Source of the DNA: Acidobacteriaceae bacterium
Lineage (GTDB): Bacteria; Acidobacteriota; Terriglobia; Terriglobales; Acidobacteriaceae
DNA length: 64,000 nucleotides
NCBI GenBank assembly: GCA_025462735.1
Contig: JAOAPC010000003.1
Location: forward strand, 1-64,000
Direction: 5' to 3'
Shown here: positions 1-8,348 of the stretch, piece after piece
How the letters are laid out: each line of letters begins with the position of its first letter
How positions within the stretch are numbered: the stretch's first letter is position 1
Notes under the pieces: generated by a model
The model's database searches: none
What the model was told of the DNA's origin: nothing
What the model saw: the letters and a program-made list of their open reading frames with translations, nothing else
Program-made: the position numbers and the translations under genes

Positions 1-120
<120 letters not shown>

Positions 121-372
121 AACCTGAAATTTGTTCGGAATGAACAAATTCGCCACCGTAGCGTAAGCCACGGCGACTCGCTTCGCGCCCGACGAGGCAG
201 GCGCTAGCTAATGTTGTGAGAACGCTCGGACTTTGGCCCGAACATTTCTTCTCACGACTGGCACGTTCAACCTAGTTGTCAAAGACCGATTCGCATCTCC
301 GCCTGAGCGGCGCGTTTTCAGTCCAGGCGAACCCGCTACTAGAGCGAATCCGACTGTCCTCGAAACCTGTTT
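121..372 (-). other. 16S rRNA leader
   Basis: Transcribed but non-coding leader between the probable promoter and 16S. A perfect 9-bp hairpin (AATTTGTTC / GAACAAATT) lies at 128-150, directly before 16S, and could be a processing or antitermination structure. I see no convincing protein gene on either strand. From 402 to 886 I also see nothing recognisable; the reading frames there have no family resemblance. Confidence 0.6.
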
Positions 373-401
373 AAAATATCGTTATGCTGCTGCCCTGTCA
401 A
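373..401 (-). promoter_or_regulatory. Probable rRNA operon promoter
   Basis: On the minus strand a perfect -35 box TTGACA (401-396) is followed after exactly 17 bases by TATTTT (378-373). It points toward the 16S gene about 250 bases downstream, the normal geometry for an rrn promoter. A second TTGACA occurs at 282-277 but has no good -10 box. Confidence 0.55.
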
Positions 402-886
402 TCGACTCGAATCACAGGATTTCCACAATCCCGCACTTGGCATTTAGCAGTTGGCATTCAGTCATTTCTGGCCAGTGCGGCCAAATGCTAATTGCCAAAT
501 GCTGCTTTCCCGCGCAGCAAAACGCACCTTCCTCCCCGCTCCAGCGCCGAATGGACAAAAACTCACAATTTCGGCACGAGCCGAGTCGGAAGATGATTGG
601 TTATAAGAAAAGATCTTTCAGAGGTTCTTGCTTTTGCCAGACCTGACGGCCTGACCTACCGAACCCTTCGAGGAGCGCTGTCCCCGAATGTGAAGCCCCG
701 TGGCCGAGGCCAATTCCAGCTTTTAAGGCTTGCTTTTGCTGGTGTACTACAGTTTGATGCCGGGGACGATACGAGAGATTCAAAAAACCCGGCTTGCCAC
801 ACTTGCTCTCGACGGTTTGTCTGTTATAGCACGGAGGAGGAGGAGAGTGCAAGGGGGAGTTGGCGGAGCTGGCTGGGCCTGGAGCG

Positions 887-1456
887 TTATACTCGTGCTG
901 TGTTGGACAGAGCGCGTAACCGTTCAGCCAAATGGAATTCCTCAGCCAGCCGTACCGTAGCGCTTGGAACCATCGCCTTCCACCGCGAACCTCCGGCGAT
1001 GATGTCCGTCCTGATTTCTCCACCGCTGATCGCCTTTTGCTGACGTTCCCAGAGTACGCGCACTTCGTACCCCTGCGATTGAAGCACCAAGATCTTCTCT
1101 TTATTCCACTCCTCATAAACTGTCGTAAAACAGGGAACGCTCGTAGGCAAGAACTGAGTCAACTTGGTTGGTGTCTCAATCGGGAAAGGGACGAAAGCAA
1201 ACTCGTCCTGACCGATGCCGGACTCGCTCAGAGCGGCGCGAATCATTGTTAGGCGTTGATGATAGGTCAATGGATTGTTCTCAGGTCTCTCGCGTATTCG
1301 AGCGAGTGGGCTCGGCTCGGAAATGTCGAATTTCGTAATGCCGATCCAAAGTAAGCTGCATTGCTTCTGTGCCGCGAGCACGTATTCCAGATGGCCGTTG
1401 TGGAACGGCTGAAAGCGTCCGTGGACCGATCCTTCTCTCAATGGCTTATGACTCAT
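887..1456 (-). CDS. NMNAT-like nucleotidyltransferase (NadM type)
   Basis: 189 aa. The N-terminal GRFQPFHNGH (residues 13-22) is the HIGH-type motif of nicotinamide/nicotinate mononucleotide adenylyltransferases, and ISGGEIR (143-149) matches the second adenylyl-binding motif (ISxTEIR) of the archaeal NadM type. The family joins NMN and ATP to make NAD+ in the cytoplasm. The ATG follows the TAA of the upstream gene with no gap, so the two are translationally coupled. It is the last gene of a four-gene unit with a Nudix protein and a DNA methylase, so a role in NAD supply or repair during conflict seems likelier than housekeeping NAD synthesis. The substrate could also be another nucleotide. 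Confidence 0.82.
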   Translation of the reverse strand: MSHKPLREGSVHGRFQPFHNGHLEYVLAAQKQCSLLWIGITKFDISEPSPLARIRERPENNPLTYHQRLTMIRAALSESGIGQDEFAFVPFPIETPTKLTQFLPTSVPCFTTVYEEWNKEKILVLQSQGYEVRVLWERQQKAISGGEIRTDIIAGGSRWKAMVPSATVRLAEEFHLAERLRALSNTARV

Positions 1457-2293
1457 TTACGGCTCCAGATCCGAAACAAAGTCCCACTGCGTTGCTTTAT
1501 TCCAGAGCTCTTCAAAGTAACGTCTGAAGGGCTCATATAGTGAACTCACATCTCTCTGGGATTCGATTCTGCGGACGTGAAGTTGAGGCCACTGCGATCC
1601 TTCCCCTTCCCCGAACACGTAATGGCTTGCCAAGCAAAACCAACCGTCAATGAACATCAATCGGAACAAGGGGAGCCTGTCATAGAAGCGAACTTCAATA
1701 TTCCGCGCACGATCATTTCTTTGTTGAGCTATGACACGAAGCGATTGTCTTACGGTCCTTTGGTACTCCTCCGGGTCTCGGCCAGCTTGGCGTGCAATGC
1801 TCTGGAGTTCCGGGTTGTTTGGTCTTGATAGCAAGAACCTTATCGGGGTATGCGAGCGATGACATCGCTGCAGGGCACTCTCGAAGGACGGCATTTCCCG
1901 CGTGAGTTTGCCAGCGCCTATCCCTAAAAAATCGAGGGAGTTCGAGCAGAGATTCAAACTTCGCTTGAAGTCGATGCCCGTAGAAATCTGGCGATCAGCG
2001 CCAATCAGCCCGATACTCCAAAACTGGTCCAACTCTTTCCAGACGAACGTCCCGGCGATACCGAAGGAAAGGATGGAAGCGCACAAGAACGCGAATCCGT
2101 GAAGTGTCTTGTAGAAGATGATATCGAGCAAAATCCACGACAAGGCCAGTAGTAAGAGGACGAACCTGCGATAGAGCGGGCTTCGGCGCTCAAGGCGATT
2201 GGCTAACCACCTCCCAGCCCAGCATAGAAACGCGAAGACTGCATTGCCAATGACACCATTAAGCAGATTGCTGGTGTCGAGTGTTGGAGTCAC
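1457..2293 (-). CDS. Membrane protein with degenerate PLD-like domain
   Basis: About 278 aa. Three hydrophobic segments fill the first ~85 residues. The soluble C-terminal part has the pattern of phospholipase-D-like sensor domains: 'LDFLGIGAGKL', a 'RFLLSRPNN' strand, 'IEVRFYD' and 'LMFIDGWFCLASHY', then a final helix ending FEELWNKA. The catalytic HxK is absent, so it is probably a binding or effector domain rather than an active lipase. Start: an upstream ATG at 2338 overlaps the previous gene by 80 bases; the GTG at 2293 has GAGAGGA 12 bases before it and fits better. Lower G+C than the housekeeping genes by eye. Exact function unknown. Confidence 0.65.
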   Translation of the reverse strand: MTPTLDTSNLLNGVIGNAVFAFLCWAGRWLANRLERRSPLYRRFVLLLLALSWILLDIIFYKTLHGFAFLCASILSFGIAGTFVWKELDQFWSIGLIGADRQISTGIDFKRSLNLCSNSLDFLGIGAGKLTREMPSFESALQRCHRSHTPIRFLLSRPNNPELQSIARQAGRDPEEYQRTVRQSLRVIAQQRNDRARNIEVRFYDRLPLFRLMFIDGWFCLASHYVFGEGEGSQWPQLHVRRIESQRDVSSLYEPFRRYFEELWNKATQWDFVSDLEP

Positions 2294-3170
2294 GAATGCG
2301 CTGTTCCTCTCGGACGAGCAACCCGGACCAATTCTCAAACTGGTCTATGCGTGCACTGACCTCGTCAACAGTTTCGAACTTCGAATCAATTAAGAAGCCA
2401 CGTTCCCCGATTGTGTACTGCTCGGATTTGAGATTGACGTCATAAACGAGTCCCAAGTGCTGCTTGCTAACTTCACGAGAATCGTCATACAGCAGGCCTC
2501 GGTAGGCGATCTCACCGAGATGGCCCTTCTCAATCCGTAGCTCTTCGTGCAGTTCGCGGACAAGCCAGGCGTGCGCCTGGCTTGCGTCGAAAATATTGAA
2601 AAGATGCAAAACGTCATCGGGATTCAGGTGACCACCAAAAGCTACTGAATAGTAGCCGTGTAGGCGGTTTTCTGGAAGGCGCTTAGTACGTTTGTATGTA
2701 AGAAGGCGACCATCAAATCGAACCAGGAAAACTGAGACCAGCTGTATCACAGAAATGTCGTTCTCGGCCTCCCTACGACGCATTGGGTAGCACTCACTCA
2801 GCAGGGCATCCTGGTCGAAGGGGTCGCTGTAAATGCCCACCTGCGGAACATATGCACTTAATGAGTCAGCAGGGAAAACTACGATGTCTTCATCGAACAG
2901 CGCTTTTTGATATCTGTCTGCTATGTGTTCCCTGTACTCGTGAGACCATTCTCGAAGAGCAAATTTTCCTCGTTCCGAGCGCATGAAGAGCGATTTCTCG
3001 CGATGTTGAAGAATGTCAACCGAGAGTTTCGCTTTCATTGTTTGCCATGGTGTCGCGCCATCGGTGGACAAAAAATGCTCTTGAACTGCGATTTCGGTAA
3101 TTTCTTGGACGGAGAGCGGCCTTCGCTCCCGTGCTAGAACTTTGTAGGCCGAGTCTAGGAAAATACCCAT
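2259..3170 (-). CDS. HARE-HTH and Nudix-like domain protein
   Basis: 303 aa. Residues 1-75 match the HARE-HTH winged-helix domain: 'FLDSAYKVLARERRPLSVQEI' start, 'TPWQTMKAKLSVDI' helix, and 'RGKFALREW' end. Residues ~130-245 look like a MutT/Nudix fold of the 'predicted phosphoesterase' kind: FGGHLNPDD, then RELHEEL as the Nudix-box core. HARE-HTH is known from proteins predicted to read modified DNA; Nudix enzymes cleave nucleoside diphosphates linked to another group, including ADP-ribose and NAD. A good GAGGAG precedes the ATG. It sits 19 bases after a DNA adenine methylase and before a membrane protein and an NMNAT, suggesting it couples DNA-methylation sensing to nucleotide chemistry. 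Confidence 0.78.
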   Translation of the reverse strand: MGIFLDSAYKVLARERRPLSVQEITEIAVQEHFLSTDGATPWQTMKAKLSVDILQHREKSLFMRSERGKFALREWSHEYREHIADRYQKALFDEDIVVFPADSLSAYVPQVGIYSDPFDQDALLSECYPMRRREAENDISVIQLVSVFLVRFDGRLLTYKRTKRLPENRLHGYYSVAFGGHLNPDDVLHLFNIFDASQAHAWLVRELHEELRIEKGHLGEIAYRGLLYDDSREVSKQHLGLVYDVNLKSEQYTIGERGFLIDSKFETVDEVSARIDQFENWSGLLVREEQRIRDSNTRHQQSA

Positions 3171-3189
3171 CGGGATCTGCTCCTCAAAT

Positions 3190-4020
3190 CTACGCTCGAC
3201 CGATGAAAAGGAACTCGCTCACTTCTCTACGGCCGTCGGGCAGTGCGCTCATACAAGAAGGACGATTGACCGTGACGACCTGAAAGCCTTTGTATAGCGC
3301 TCGAACGTGGTCTGTTCCAGCATTACTCACTACAACATGCGCGCCGCGGCGCATTGCAACCCTCGCCAGCTGAGCTAGAAGTTTCTGATCTGCCCACGAG
3401 AATAAACTCTCGTTGTATCTCAGAAACCCGTTGTTGTTATGTCGAACCGTATATGGAGGATCGCAGTAAACGAAGTCCCCTTCTCTGACCGACTCCAGCA
3501 TCTTTGCAAAGGGTCGAGCAAGCAGCTGCGATTTCTGCAGATATCTCGATGCATCTGCGAGAGCGCCTGCGTCGAAAACTTTGCGATCAAGTTGCCGAGC
3601 GAATGGCACGTTGAAGGTCCCCTGCTGATTCACTCGGTATACGCCGTTGAATGCCGTCTTGCTCAAATATATAAGCCGAACAGCCCTCGCAACATCGTTC
3701 GTCAGGTGGGCCTTGCGTATGCGGTCATAAGTCGCCTGGTTGATCTTCAGCTTGGCAAGTCCTGCAATGACCTCCTCAAGATTGTCGCGAACCTGGATGT
3801 AGGCGTTAATCAGGTCGGGGTTGATGTCCGATAAAATAGCTCGTCTTGGGCGAAGCGCGAAAAAAATCGCGCCTCCTCCTAAGAAAGGTTCATAGTACCG
3901 TCGGAAATGCGCGGGGATGAATGCCTGTAATGTCGCCCAAAGCCAGCGCTTCCCACCTGGCCATTTTAGGAACGGCTTGGGGCGGGGCAAATCGCCAGCA
4001 TCGAGATCCTTCGAAATCAC
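3190..4020 (-). CDS. DNA adenine methylase (Dam/D12 class)
   Basis: About 276 aa. Transfers methyl from SAM to N6 of adenine in DNA. Motifs in order: KPFLKWPGGK near the start, YYEPFLGGGAIFFAL (SAM-binding FxGxG motif), SDINPDLINAY, KTAFNGVYRVN, and the catalytic YCDPPY, all typical of D12-class (Dam, M.DpnIIA) enzymes. Start: the longest frame begins at TTG 4035 without a ribosome site; GTG at 4020 has TTGAGG nine bases upstream and is preferred. First gene of the 887-4020 unit. No restriction nuclease is encoded next to it, so it is an orphan methylase or part of the cassette's self-marking. Confidence 0.9.
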   Translation of the reverse strand: MISKDLDAGDLPRPKPFLKWPGGKRWLWATLQAFIPAHFRRYYEPFLGGGAIFFALRPRRAILSDINPDLINAYIQVRDNLEEVIAGLAKLKINQATYDRIRKAHLTNDVARAVRLIYLSKTAFNGVYRVNQQGTFNVPFARQLDRKVFDAGALADASRYLQKSQLLARPFAKMLESVREGDFVYCDPPYTVRHNNNGFLRYNESLFSWADQKLLAQLARVAMRRGAHVVVSNAGTDHVRALYKGFQVVTVNRPSCMSALPDGRREVSEFLFIGRA

Positions 4021-4343
4021 GTTGAGGGACCTCAAAGATGTTAATTACAGGGCCACTCTAGCATTGAGGTGCAGTTTACCCGACTACACATAAGCTGGAA
4101 CGCAATGTTCGGTAACTCTATCACAGAGTTCGAATTTCTCCCCTTTCAAACTGACGGGAATCTTCAATATCTTCTACACGCCATTACTCAACAGGTGCCA
4201 GGCTTCCTCGTACTCTCCATATTTGGAATTGGGGCGGGAGTAAGGAAGACTTCGGCCTGTCCGTTAGTGGCGTGGACGGGCAAACGCAAGGTTCCTCGAC
4301 TTCACAATGACTTTCGCTTCGCTCAAATCATGCTTCGCTCGGG

Positions 4344-5250
4344 ATGACAGAGTTGGGGTGGTAAGTGGCGGTTTGCAGGTTCAGTGAAAACACCGCGAAC
4401 GTGTCATCTCGAGCGCAGCGGCGCGTCCGCAAGCGGACGGGCGGCGGAGTCGAGAGACCTTGTGGTGAAGAGGTCCCTCGACTTCGCTCGGGATGACAGA
4501 GTTCCGGTAATCCGAAGTCGCTCGGGATGGCGGAGTGGTGGTGATTGGTTTTCTAATTCACCACGAACGTGTCATCTCGAGCGTAGCGGCGCATCCGCTA
4601 GCCGGACGGGCGCGGAGTCGAGAGACCTTGTGGTGAAAATGCGTCATCTGCTCAAAAGCAAACACAAGGTCCCTCGACTGCACGTGATTTTCGCTTCTCT
4701 CAAACATCACCCTTCGCTCGGGATGACAGAGTTGGGGTGGTAAGGGGCGGTTTGCACGTTCAGTGAAAACACCACGAACGTGTCATCTCGAGCGCAGCGG
4801 CGCGTCCGCTGGGGCGGACGGGCTGCGGAGTCGAGAGACCTTGTGGTGAAAATGCGTCATCTGCTCAAAAGCCAACACAAGGTCCCTCGACTGCGAGTGA
4901 TTTTTCGCTTCGCTACGAATCACCCTTCGCTCGGGATGACAGAGTTGGGGTGGTAAGTGGCGGTTTGCACGTTCAGTGAAAACACCACGAACGTGTCATC
5001 TCGAGCGGAGCAGCACGTCCGCTGAGCGGACGGGTTGCGGAGTCGAGAGACCTTGTGGTGAAGTTGCGTGCTAAAGCAATCTTTGCTTAAAAACAAACAC
5101 AAGGTCCCTCGACTTCGCGTAATTTCGCTTCGCTGCAAATCACGCTTCGCTCGGGATGACAGAGTGGGTGGCGAAAGATCACGCGGTGCTCGGGATGGCA
5201 GAGTTCGGGTGGTAACAGGCGGTTTGCACGTTCAGTGAAAACACCACAGA
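4344..5250. repeat. Tandem array of long hairpin repeats
   Basis: Four units of roughly 150-250 bases. Each holds a spacer ('GGCGGTTTGCACGTTCAGTG', then ACACCACGAAC) and an arm starting TGTCATCTCGAGCG and ending GTCGAGAGACCTT, followed by its inverted counterpart AAGGTCCCTCGACT...CGCTCGGGATGACA. Hairpins span about 4402-4499, 4570-4729, 4781-4941 and 4994-5161. Reading frames here are coded by the repeats and are not genes. The same two arms enclose the GIY-YIG gene at 5255-5614, so these units look like gene-less derivatives of that element. From 4021 to 4343 I see nothing recognisable except the end of one solo arm. Confidence 0.85.
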
Positions 5251-5251
5251 C

Positions 5252-5312
5252 GTGTCATCTCGAGCGCAGCGGCCCGTCCGCCGGGCGGACGGGCGGCGGA
5301 GTCGAGAGACCT
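5252..5312 (+). repeat. Left inverted arm of GIY-YIG element
   Basis: Same arm as in the 4344-5250 array: TGTCATCTCGAGCGCAGCGG, an internal perfect hairpin (CCCGTCCGCC / GGCGGACGGG), then GGAGTCGAGAGACCTTG. It overlaps and encodes the last ~20 residues and stop codon of the GIY-YIG gene. Confidence 0.8.
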
Positions 5313-5614
5313 TGCGCTTGATACCAGTCGGCAGCAAGGTCGTGCCACTGAGGATTCATCTTCTCAATCAGCCAACTTTTCTTTTCTCGCCGCCAGCGTT
5401 TTAGCTGCTTCTCGCGCGCGATTGCCTTGCCGACGCTACCGAATTTCTCCCAATAGACGAGACGGATTGCGTTGTAGTCGTCGGTGAATCCTTCATACTG
5501 GTGGGTTTTGTGCTGGAAAACACGGTGGCGCAGGTTGTTAGTGACGCCAATGTACAGAGCGCGGCGGGAGGCGCTTTGGAGGAAGTAGACGTAGAAGTGG
5601 TAATCGCGACTCAT
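5255..5614 (-). CDS. GIY-YIG nuclease domain protein
   Basis: 119 aa. YVYFLQSASRRALYIGVTNN carries the GIY-YIG motif as Y-V-Y...Y-I-G, followed by the conserved R and H of 'LRHRVFQHK', the E of 'YWEKFGSV' and the basic helix 'AIAREKQLKRWRREKK'. This is the short single-domain type (UPF0213/YhbQ-like), often called a putative endonuclease. The ATG at 5614 is preferred over an in-frame TTG two codons upstream. Unusually, the last ~20 residues and the stop lie inside the inverted-repeat arm, and the other arm lies just upstream of the start: gene and repeats form one unit resembling a mobile element with its own ends. Whether the protein acts on the repeat is inference. Confidence 0.85.
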   Translation of the reverse strand: MSRDYHFYVYFLQSASRRALYIGVTNNLRHRVFQHKTHQYEGFTDDYNAIRLVYWEKFGSVGKAIAREKQLKRWRREKKSWLIEKMNPQWHDLAADWYQAQGLSTPPPVRPADGPLRSR

Positions 5615-5626
5615 ACTCAAAGAAAA

Positions 5627-5691
5627 CGCAAGGTCCCTCGACTAGGCGTGATTTTCGCTTCGCTCAAATCATGCATCGCTCGGGATGACAG
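5627..5691 (+). repeat. Right inverted arm of GIY-YIG element
   Basis: AAGGTCCCTCGACT, a GC-poorer middle, then CGCTCGGGATGACA: the inverted partner of 5252-5312. In the neighbouring array the two arms lie within a few tens of bases of each other; here the nuclease gene separates them by about 310 bases. Confidence 0.78.
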
Positions 5692-5719
5692 ATTTTGTAG
5701 CCTTAATACTGCTCAAGTC

Positions 5720-5735
5720 TGTGACGAGCGTCACA
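5720..5735. promoter_or_regulatory. 16-bp palindrome upstream of GIY-YIG gene
   Basis: TGTGACGAGCGTCACA, matching the CRP/FNR-type consensus TGTGA-N6-TCACA. It lies 105 bases upstream of the GIY-YIG start. Near-identical palindromes precede both RAYT genes (51035-51050 and 53367-53382). Confidence 0.6.
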
Positions 5736-5900
5736 ACCGGGGCGGGGCGCGAAACCAAAGCGGTGGAAAACTCTTGTCAATAGGCAGAATTTACTCGAAC
5801 GAACCAATCCCAAACAAAACACGCCAAATATAAAGTTCTAAAACATGGCACAATTGCCCCTTTCAACCTGCTACTCTGGATATAGCAATTAGATAATCTC

Positions 5901-5935
5901 AAGAGCGCGGCCTAAAGCCGCGCTCTTCGTGTTTT
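5901..5935 (+). repeat. REP-like hairpin, terminator-like
   Basis: A perfect 11-bp stem, AAGAGCGCGGC / GCCGCGCTCTT, with a CTAAA loop, followed by a short T-rich stretch (CGTGTTTT). The GGC-CTAAA-GCC core is the same type as the REP hairpins at 51088-51350. No plus-strand gene ends just upstream, so a repeat is likelier than a functional terminator. Confidence 0.55.
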
Positions 5936-5944
5936 GGGGCCAAT

Positions 5945-6415
5945 TTGTCAATATCACATGAAGAGTTGTTCAACCAACCACCATCCAAAATCGAACTCAG
6001 GACTAAGCCTCGCGGTGAACTCGCCGAGCTCGCGTTCATGCGCAAAGCCGCCAGCCTCGGCTTCGCGGTCGCAAAGCCCTGGGGAGATTGCGACCGCTAC
6101 GACGTGATCGTTCGCTCGGGAAGAACTCTCTGGCGGGTTCAGGTCAAGTCCGTGGCCGCACTGAACCCCTACAGGCGTCACTACAGAATTGGTGTGGTGG
6201 ATCGCTGGCGCTTTCCATACACTGCTGACCAGATCGATTTTCTCGTCGGTTATGTTTTCCCGGAAGACGCTTGGTACATTTTTCCAGTGGCAGTGACTGA
6301 AAGTCACAAAATCGTTTGTGTGAGGCCGGGTTTAAAGGGCGCTAAGTATGAGGAGTACCGCGAAGCCTGGGAACTGCTGAGGACGGGACCCAGAAAAGCG
6401 AGTCCTACGGTCTGA
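5945..6415 (+). CDS. PD-(D/E)XK endonuclease-like protein
   Basis: 156 aa. The core '[19 protein letters not shown]' has the catalytic D and QxK arrangement of the PD-(D/E)XK fold, preceded by '[25 protein letters not shown]', whose early Glu (ELAEL) is also typical. It resembles the group-I-intron endonuclease-like PDDEXK family often found free-standing in Acidobacteria and cyanobacteria. The chosen start is TTG at 5945 with GGGG just upstream; another TTG seven codons later is possible. It stands alone between a hairpin repeat and purH. Target and role are unknown; it could be a remnant of a homing or restriction-like element. Confidence 0.72.
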   Translation: MSISHEELFNQPPSKIELRTKPRGELAELAFMRKAASLGFAVAKPWGDCDRYDVIVRSGRTLWRVQVKSVAALNPYRRHYRIGVVDRWRFPYTADQIDFLVGYVFPEDAWYIFPVAVTESHKIVCVRPGLKGAKYEEYREAWELLRTGPRKASPTV

Positions 6416-6535
6416 CTCAAATTCGCCTCTCCCCAACAATGCGCCCGATCCCCGTCCATCCAAATTCTGGGGTGCCCCGTCCTTCCCGCGTTCTCTGCGG
6501 GAGGGCGGGGATTTTGACTTCTTGTCGGACAGGAA

Positions 6536-8095
6536 TCAGTGGCGGAAGTGCCTGACCCCGGTGAAGATCATCGCTAAACCGAGACGGTCGGCGGCCTCAA
6601 TGACTTCCTGGTCGCGCACCGATCCGCCGGGCTGGATGATAGCCGTGGCGCCGGCTTTGGCGATCTCCTCGACGCCATCCGGGAAGGGGAAAAAGGCGTC
6701 GGAAGCGGCGACCGTGCCTTTAAGCGGCAGCACCGCTTTCTGCGCGCCGAGGCGGCAGGAATCGACGCGGCTCATTTGCCCGGCACCCACGCCCACAGTT
6801 TGACCGTCGCGAACGTAAAGAATTGCGTTCGACTTAACGTGCTTGCACACCTTCCAGGCAAAGAGCAGCGCGCGCTTCTCTTCCGGCGTGGGCGGCCGCT
6901 TGGTGACAACTTTCAGATCGGAGTCGCGAAGCTGATGAAGGTCAGCGTCCTGCACCAGCATGCCTCCGGAGACGTTTTTCAGCACCCACTTTTGCGGACT
7001 GTTGGCAATCTCGACCAGGCGCAAGTTTTTCTTGGGCGAAAATTTCTCGAGCGCAGCTTTGTCGAAGGATGGCGCGGCGATGACTTCCAAGAATAGCTTT
7101 GCCATTTCTTCTGCGGCGGCGGCATCGACCGGGCGATTGACGCCGATCACGCCGCCGAATGCAGAGACGGGATCGCACTCGAGCGCGCGCTGGTAGGCCT
7201 CGGCCAAAGTCGCGCCGGTGGCGGCTCCGCATGGATTCGTGTGCTTGATAATTCCGCAAAATGGCTGGTCGAATTCCTGGGCGAGGTCCCAGGCCGCCTG
7301 CAGATCAACAATGTTGTTGTAAGAGAGCTCTTTGCCCTGGACCTGACGGGCGTTGGCGACTCCGGTGGCTGAGCCGTCGGAATACATGGCAGCCTTCTGG
7401 TGAGGATTTTCGCCGTAACGCAGATCGCTGACTTTCTTGAAAGAGAGCCGCAGAGTGTCGGGAAAATTTTCTTTGGGCTGCAAATGGAAATTGCCGTTTG
7501 CGCTTACGCGTTCGAGCGTTGAAGCAATAGCGGAATCGTAGGCAGCGGTTGTGGCGAAAGCTTTTTGCGCCAAGCGCCATTTGGTTTCCGACGAGAGTTC
7601 GCCCTTGGAGCTTTTCATTTCCGCAGCGATGACATCGTAGTCGGCGGGTGAAGTAACCACGGCTACATCGTGGAAATTCTTCGCCGCTGAACGAATCATG
7701 GATGGGCCACCGATGTCGATGTTCTCGATGAGTTCTTCGAAGTGCACGCCCTGCTTCGAGGCAGTTTTCTCGAAGGCGTAAAGATTCACCACGACCATGT
7801 CGATGGGCTGGATTCCGTGCTCAGCGACGGCAGCGCGGTGTGCGGGATCTTCGCGGCGATGGAGAATTCCGCCGTGAACTTTGGGATGCAGCGTCTTCAC
7901 GCGGCCGTCGAGCATTTCAGGGAAGCCGGTGAGGTCGGAAATGTCCTGGACCGGAATTCCGGAATCGCGCAGCAATTTGGCGGTCCCGCCCGTCGAGATC
8001 AGTTCCACGCCCATGGCGGAGAGTTTGCGGGCGAACTCGGCCAAGCCGGTTTTGTCGGTAACGCTAAGAATTGCGCGCTGGATTTTCTCGGACAT
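6536..8095 (-). CDS. purH: Bifunctional AICAR formyltransferase / IMP cyclohydrolase
   Basis: 519 aa, normal length. Catalyses the last two steps of purine synthesis: AICAR to FAICAR (10-formyl-THF dependent) and FAICAR to IMP. The N-terminal MGS-like IMP cyclohydrolase domain (1-~195) contains [13 protein letters not shown] and [15 protein letters not shown]. The C-terminal formyltransferase domain has [27 protein letters not shown] and the final [18 protein letters not shown]...[13 protein letters not shown] single-gene unit on the minus strand; ATG start. About 120 bases with nothing evident separate it from the gene on its right strand end. Confidence 0.97.
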   Translation of the reverse strand: MSEKIQRAILSVTDKTGLAEFARKLSAMGVELISTGGTAKLLRDSGIPVQDISDLTGFPEMLDGRVKTLHPKVHGGILHRREDPAHRAAVAEHGIQPIDMVVVNLYAFEKTASKQGVHFEELIENIDIGGPSMIRSAAKNFHDVAVVTSPADYDVIAAEMKSSKGELSSETKWRLAQKAFATTAAYDSAIASTLERVSANGNFHLQPKENFPDTLRLSFKKVSDLRYGENPHQKAAMYSDGSATGVANARQVQGKELSYNNIVDLQAAWDLAQEFDQPFCGIIKHTNPCGAATGATLAEAYQRALECDPVSAFGGVIGVNRPVDAAAAEEMAKLFLEVIAAPSFDKAALEKFSPKKNLRLVEIANSPQKWVLKNVSGGMLVQDADLHQLRDSDLKVVTKRPPTPEEKRALLFAWKVCKHVKSNAILYVRDGQTVGVGAGQMSRVDSCRLGAQKAVLPLKGTVAASDAFFPFPDGVEEIAKAGATAIIQPGGSVRDQEVIEAADRLGLAMIFTGVRHFRH

Positions 8096-8348
8096 TACAA
8101 GCCTCAGTCGGGAATTTTCGTGGCGGAAGGACTAAGAGAATTTTATCAGGAGGACGAGGTTGCGCGCGCGATCCAAGACCAGCTTACCGCGGAGACACTG
8201 AGGCACGGAGCGGCTGCCGTGGGACTATTCGCCTGAGCTTGGTGCGTGTTTTAGAAGAGCAGATTCCTCGACCGCGCTCGGAATGACAAGATTGATTAGG
8301 TTTCTGATTGGCACGAGCGGAACTCGTGCCCTTCCCGCCAGGATGCCG
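8096..8348. repeat. Intergenic repeats (solo arm and hairpin)
   Basis: Holds no gene. 8180-8200 has the 'CGCGGAGACACTGAGGCACG' type of dispersed repeat, 8265-8290 a solo CCTCGAC...GCTCGGAATGACA arm related to the GIY-YIG element, and 8310-8331 a hairpin GGCACGAGCGGAACTCGTGCC. Confidence 0.6.

Noticed and set aside
233-886. Overlapping reading frames between the rRNA leader and the NMNAT gene
   Set aside because: No recognisable protein features, and part of the stretch is the 16S leader and promoter.
887-4020. Classical restriction-modification system
   Set aside because: There is a methylase but no nuclease gene beside it; the other genes are Nudix, membrane and NMNAT proteins.
4384-5138. 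Reading frames of 70-120 codons on both strands
   Set aside because: They are coded by the hairpin repeats, repeat themselves, and have no start signals.
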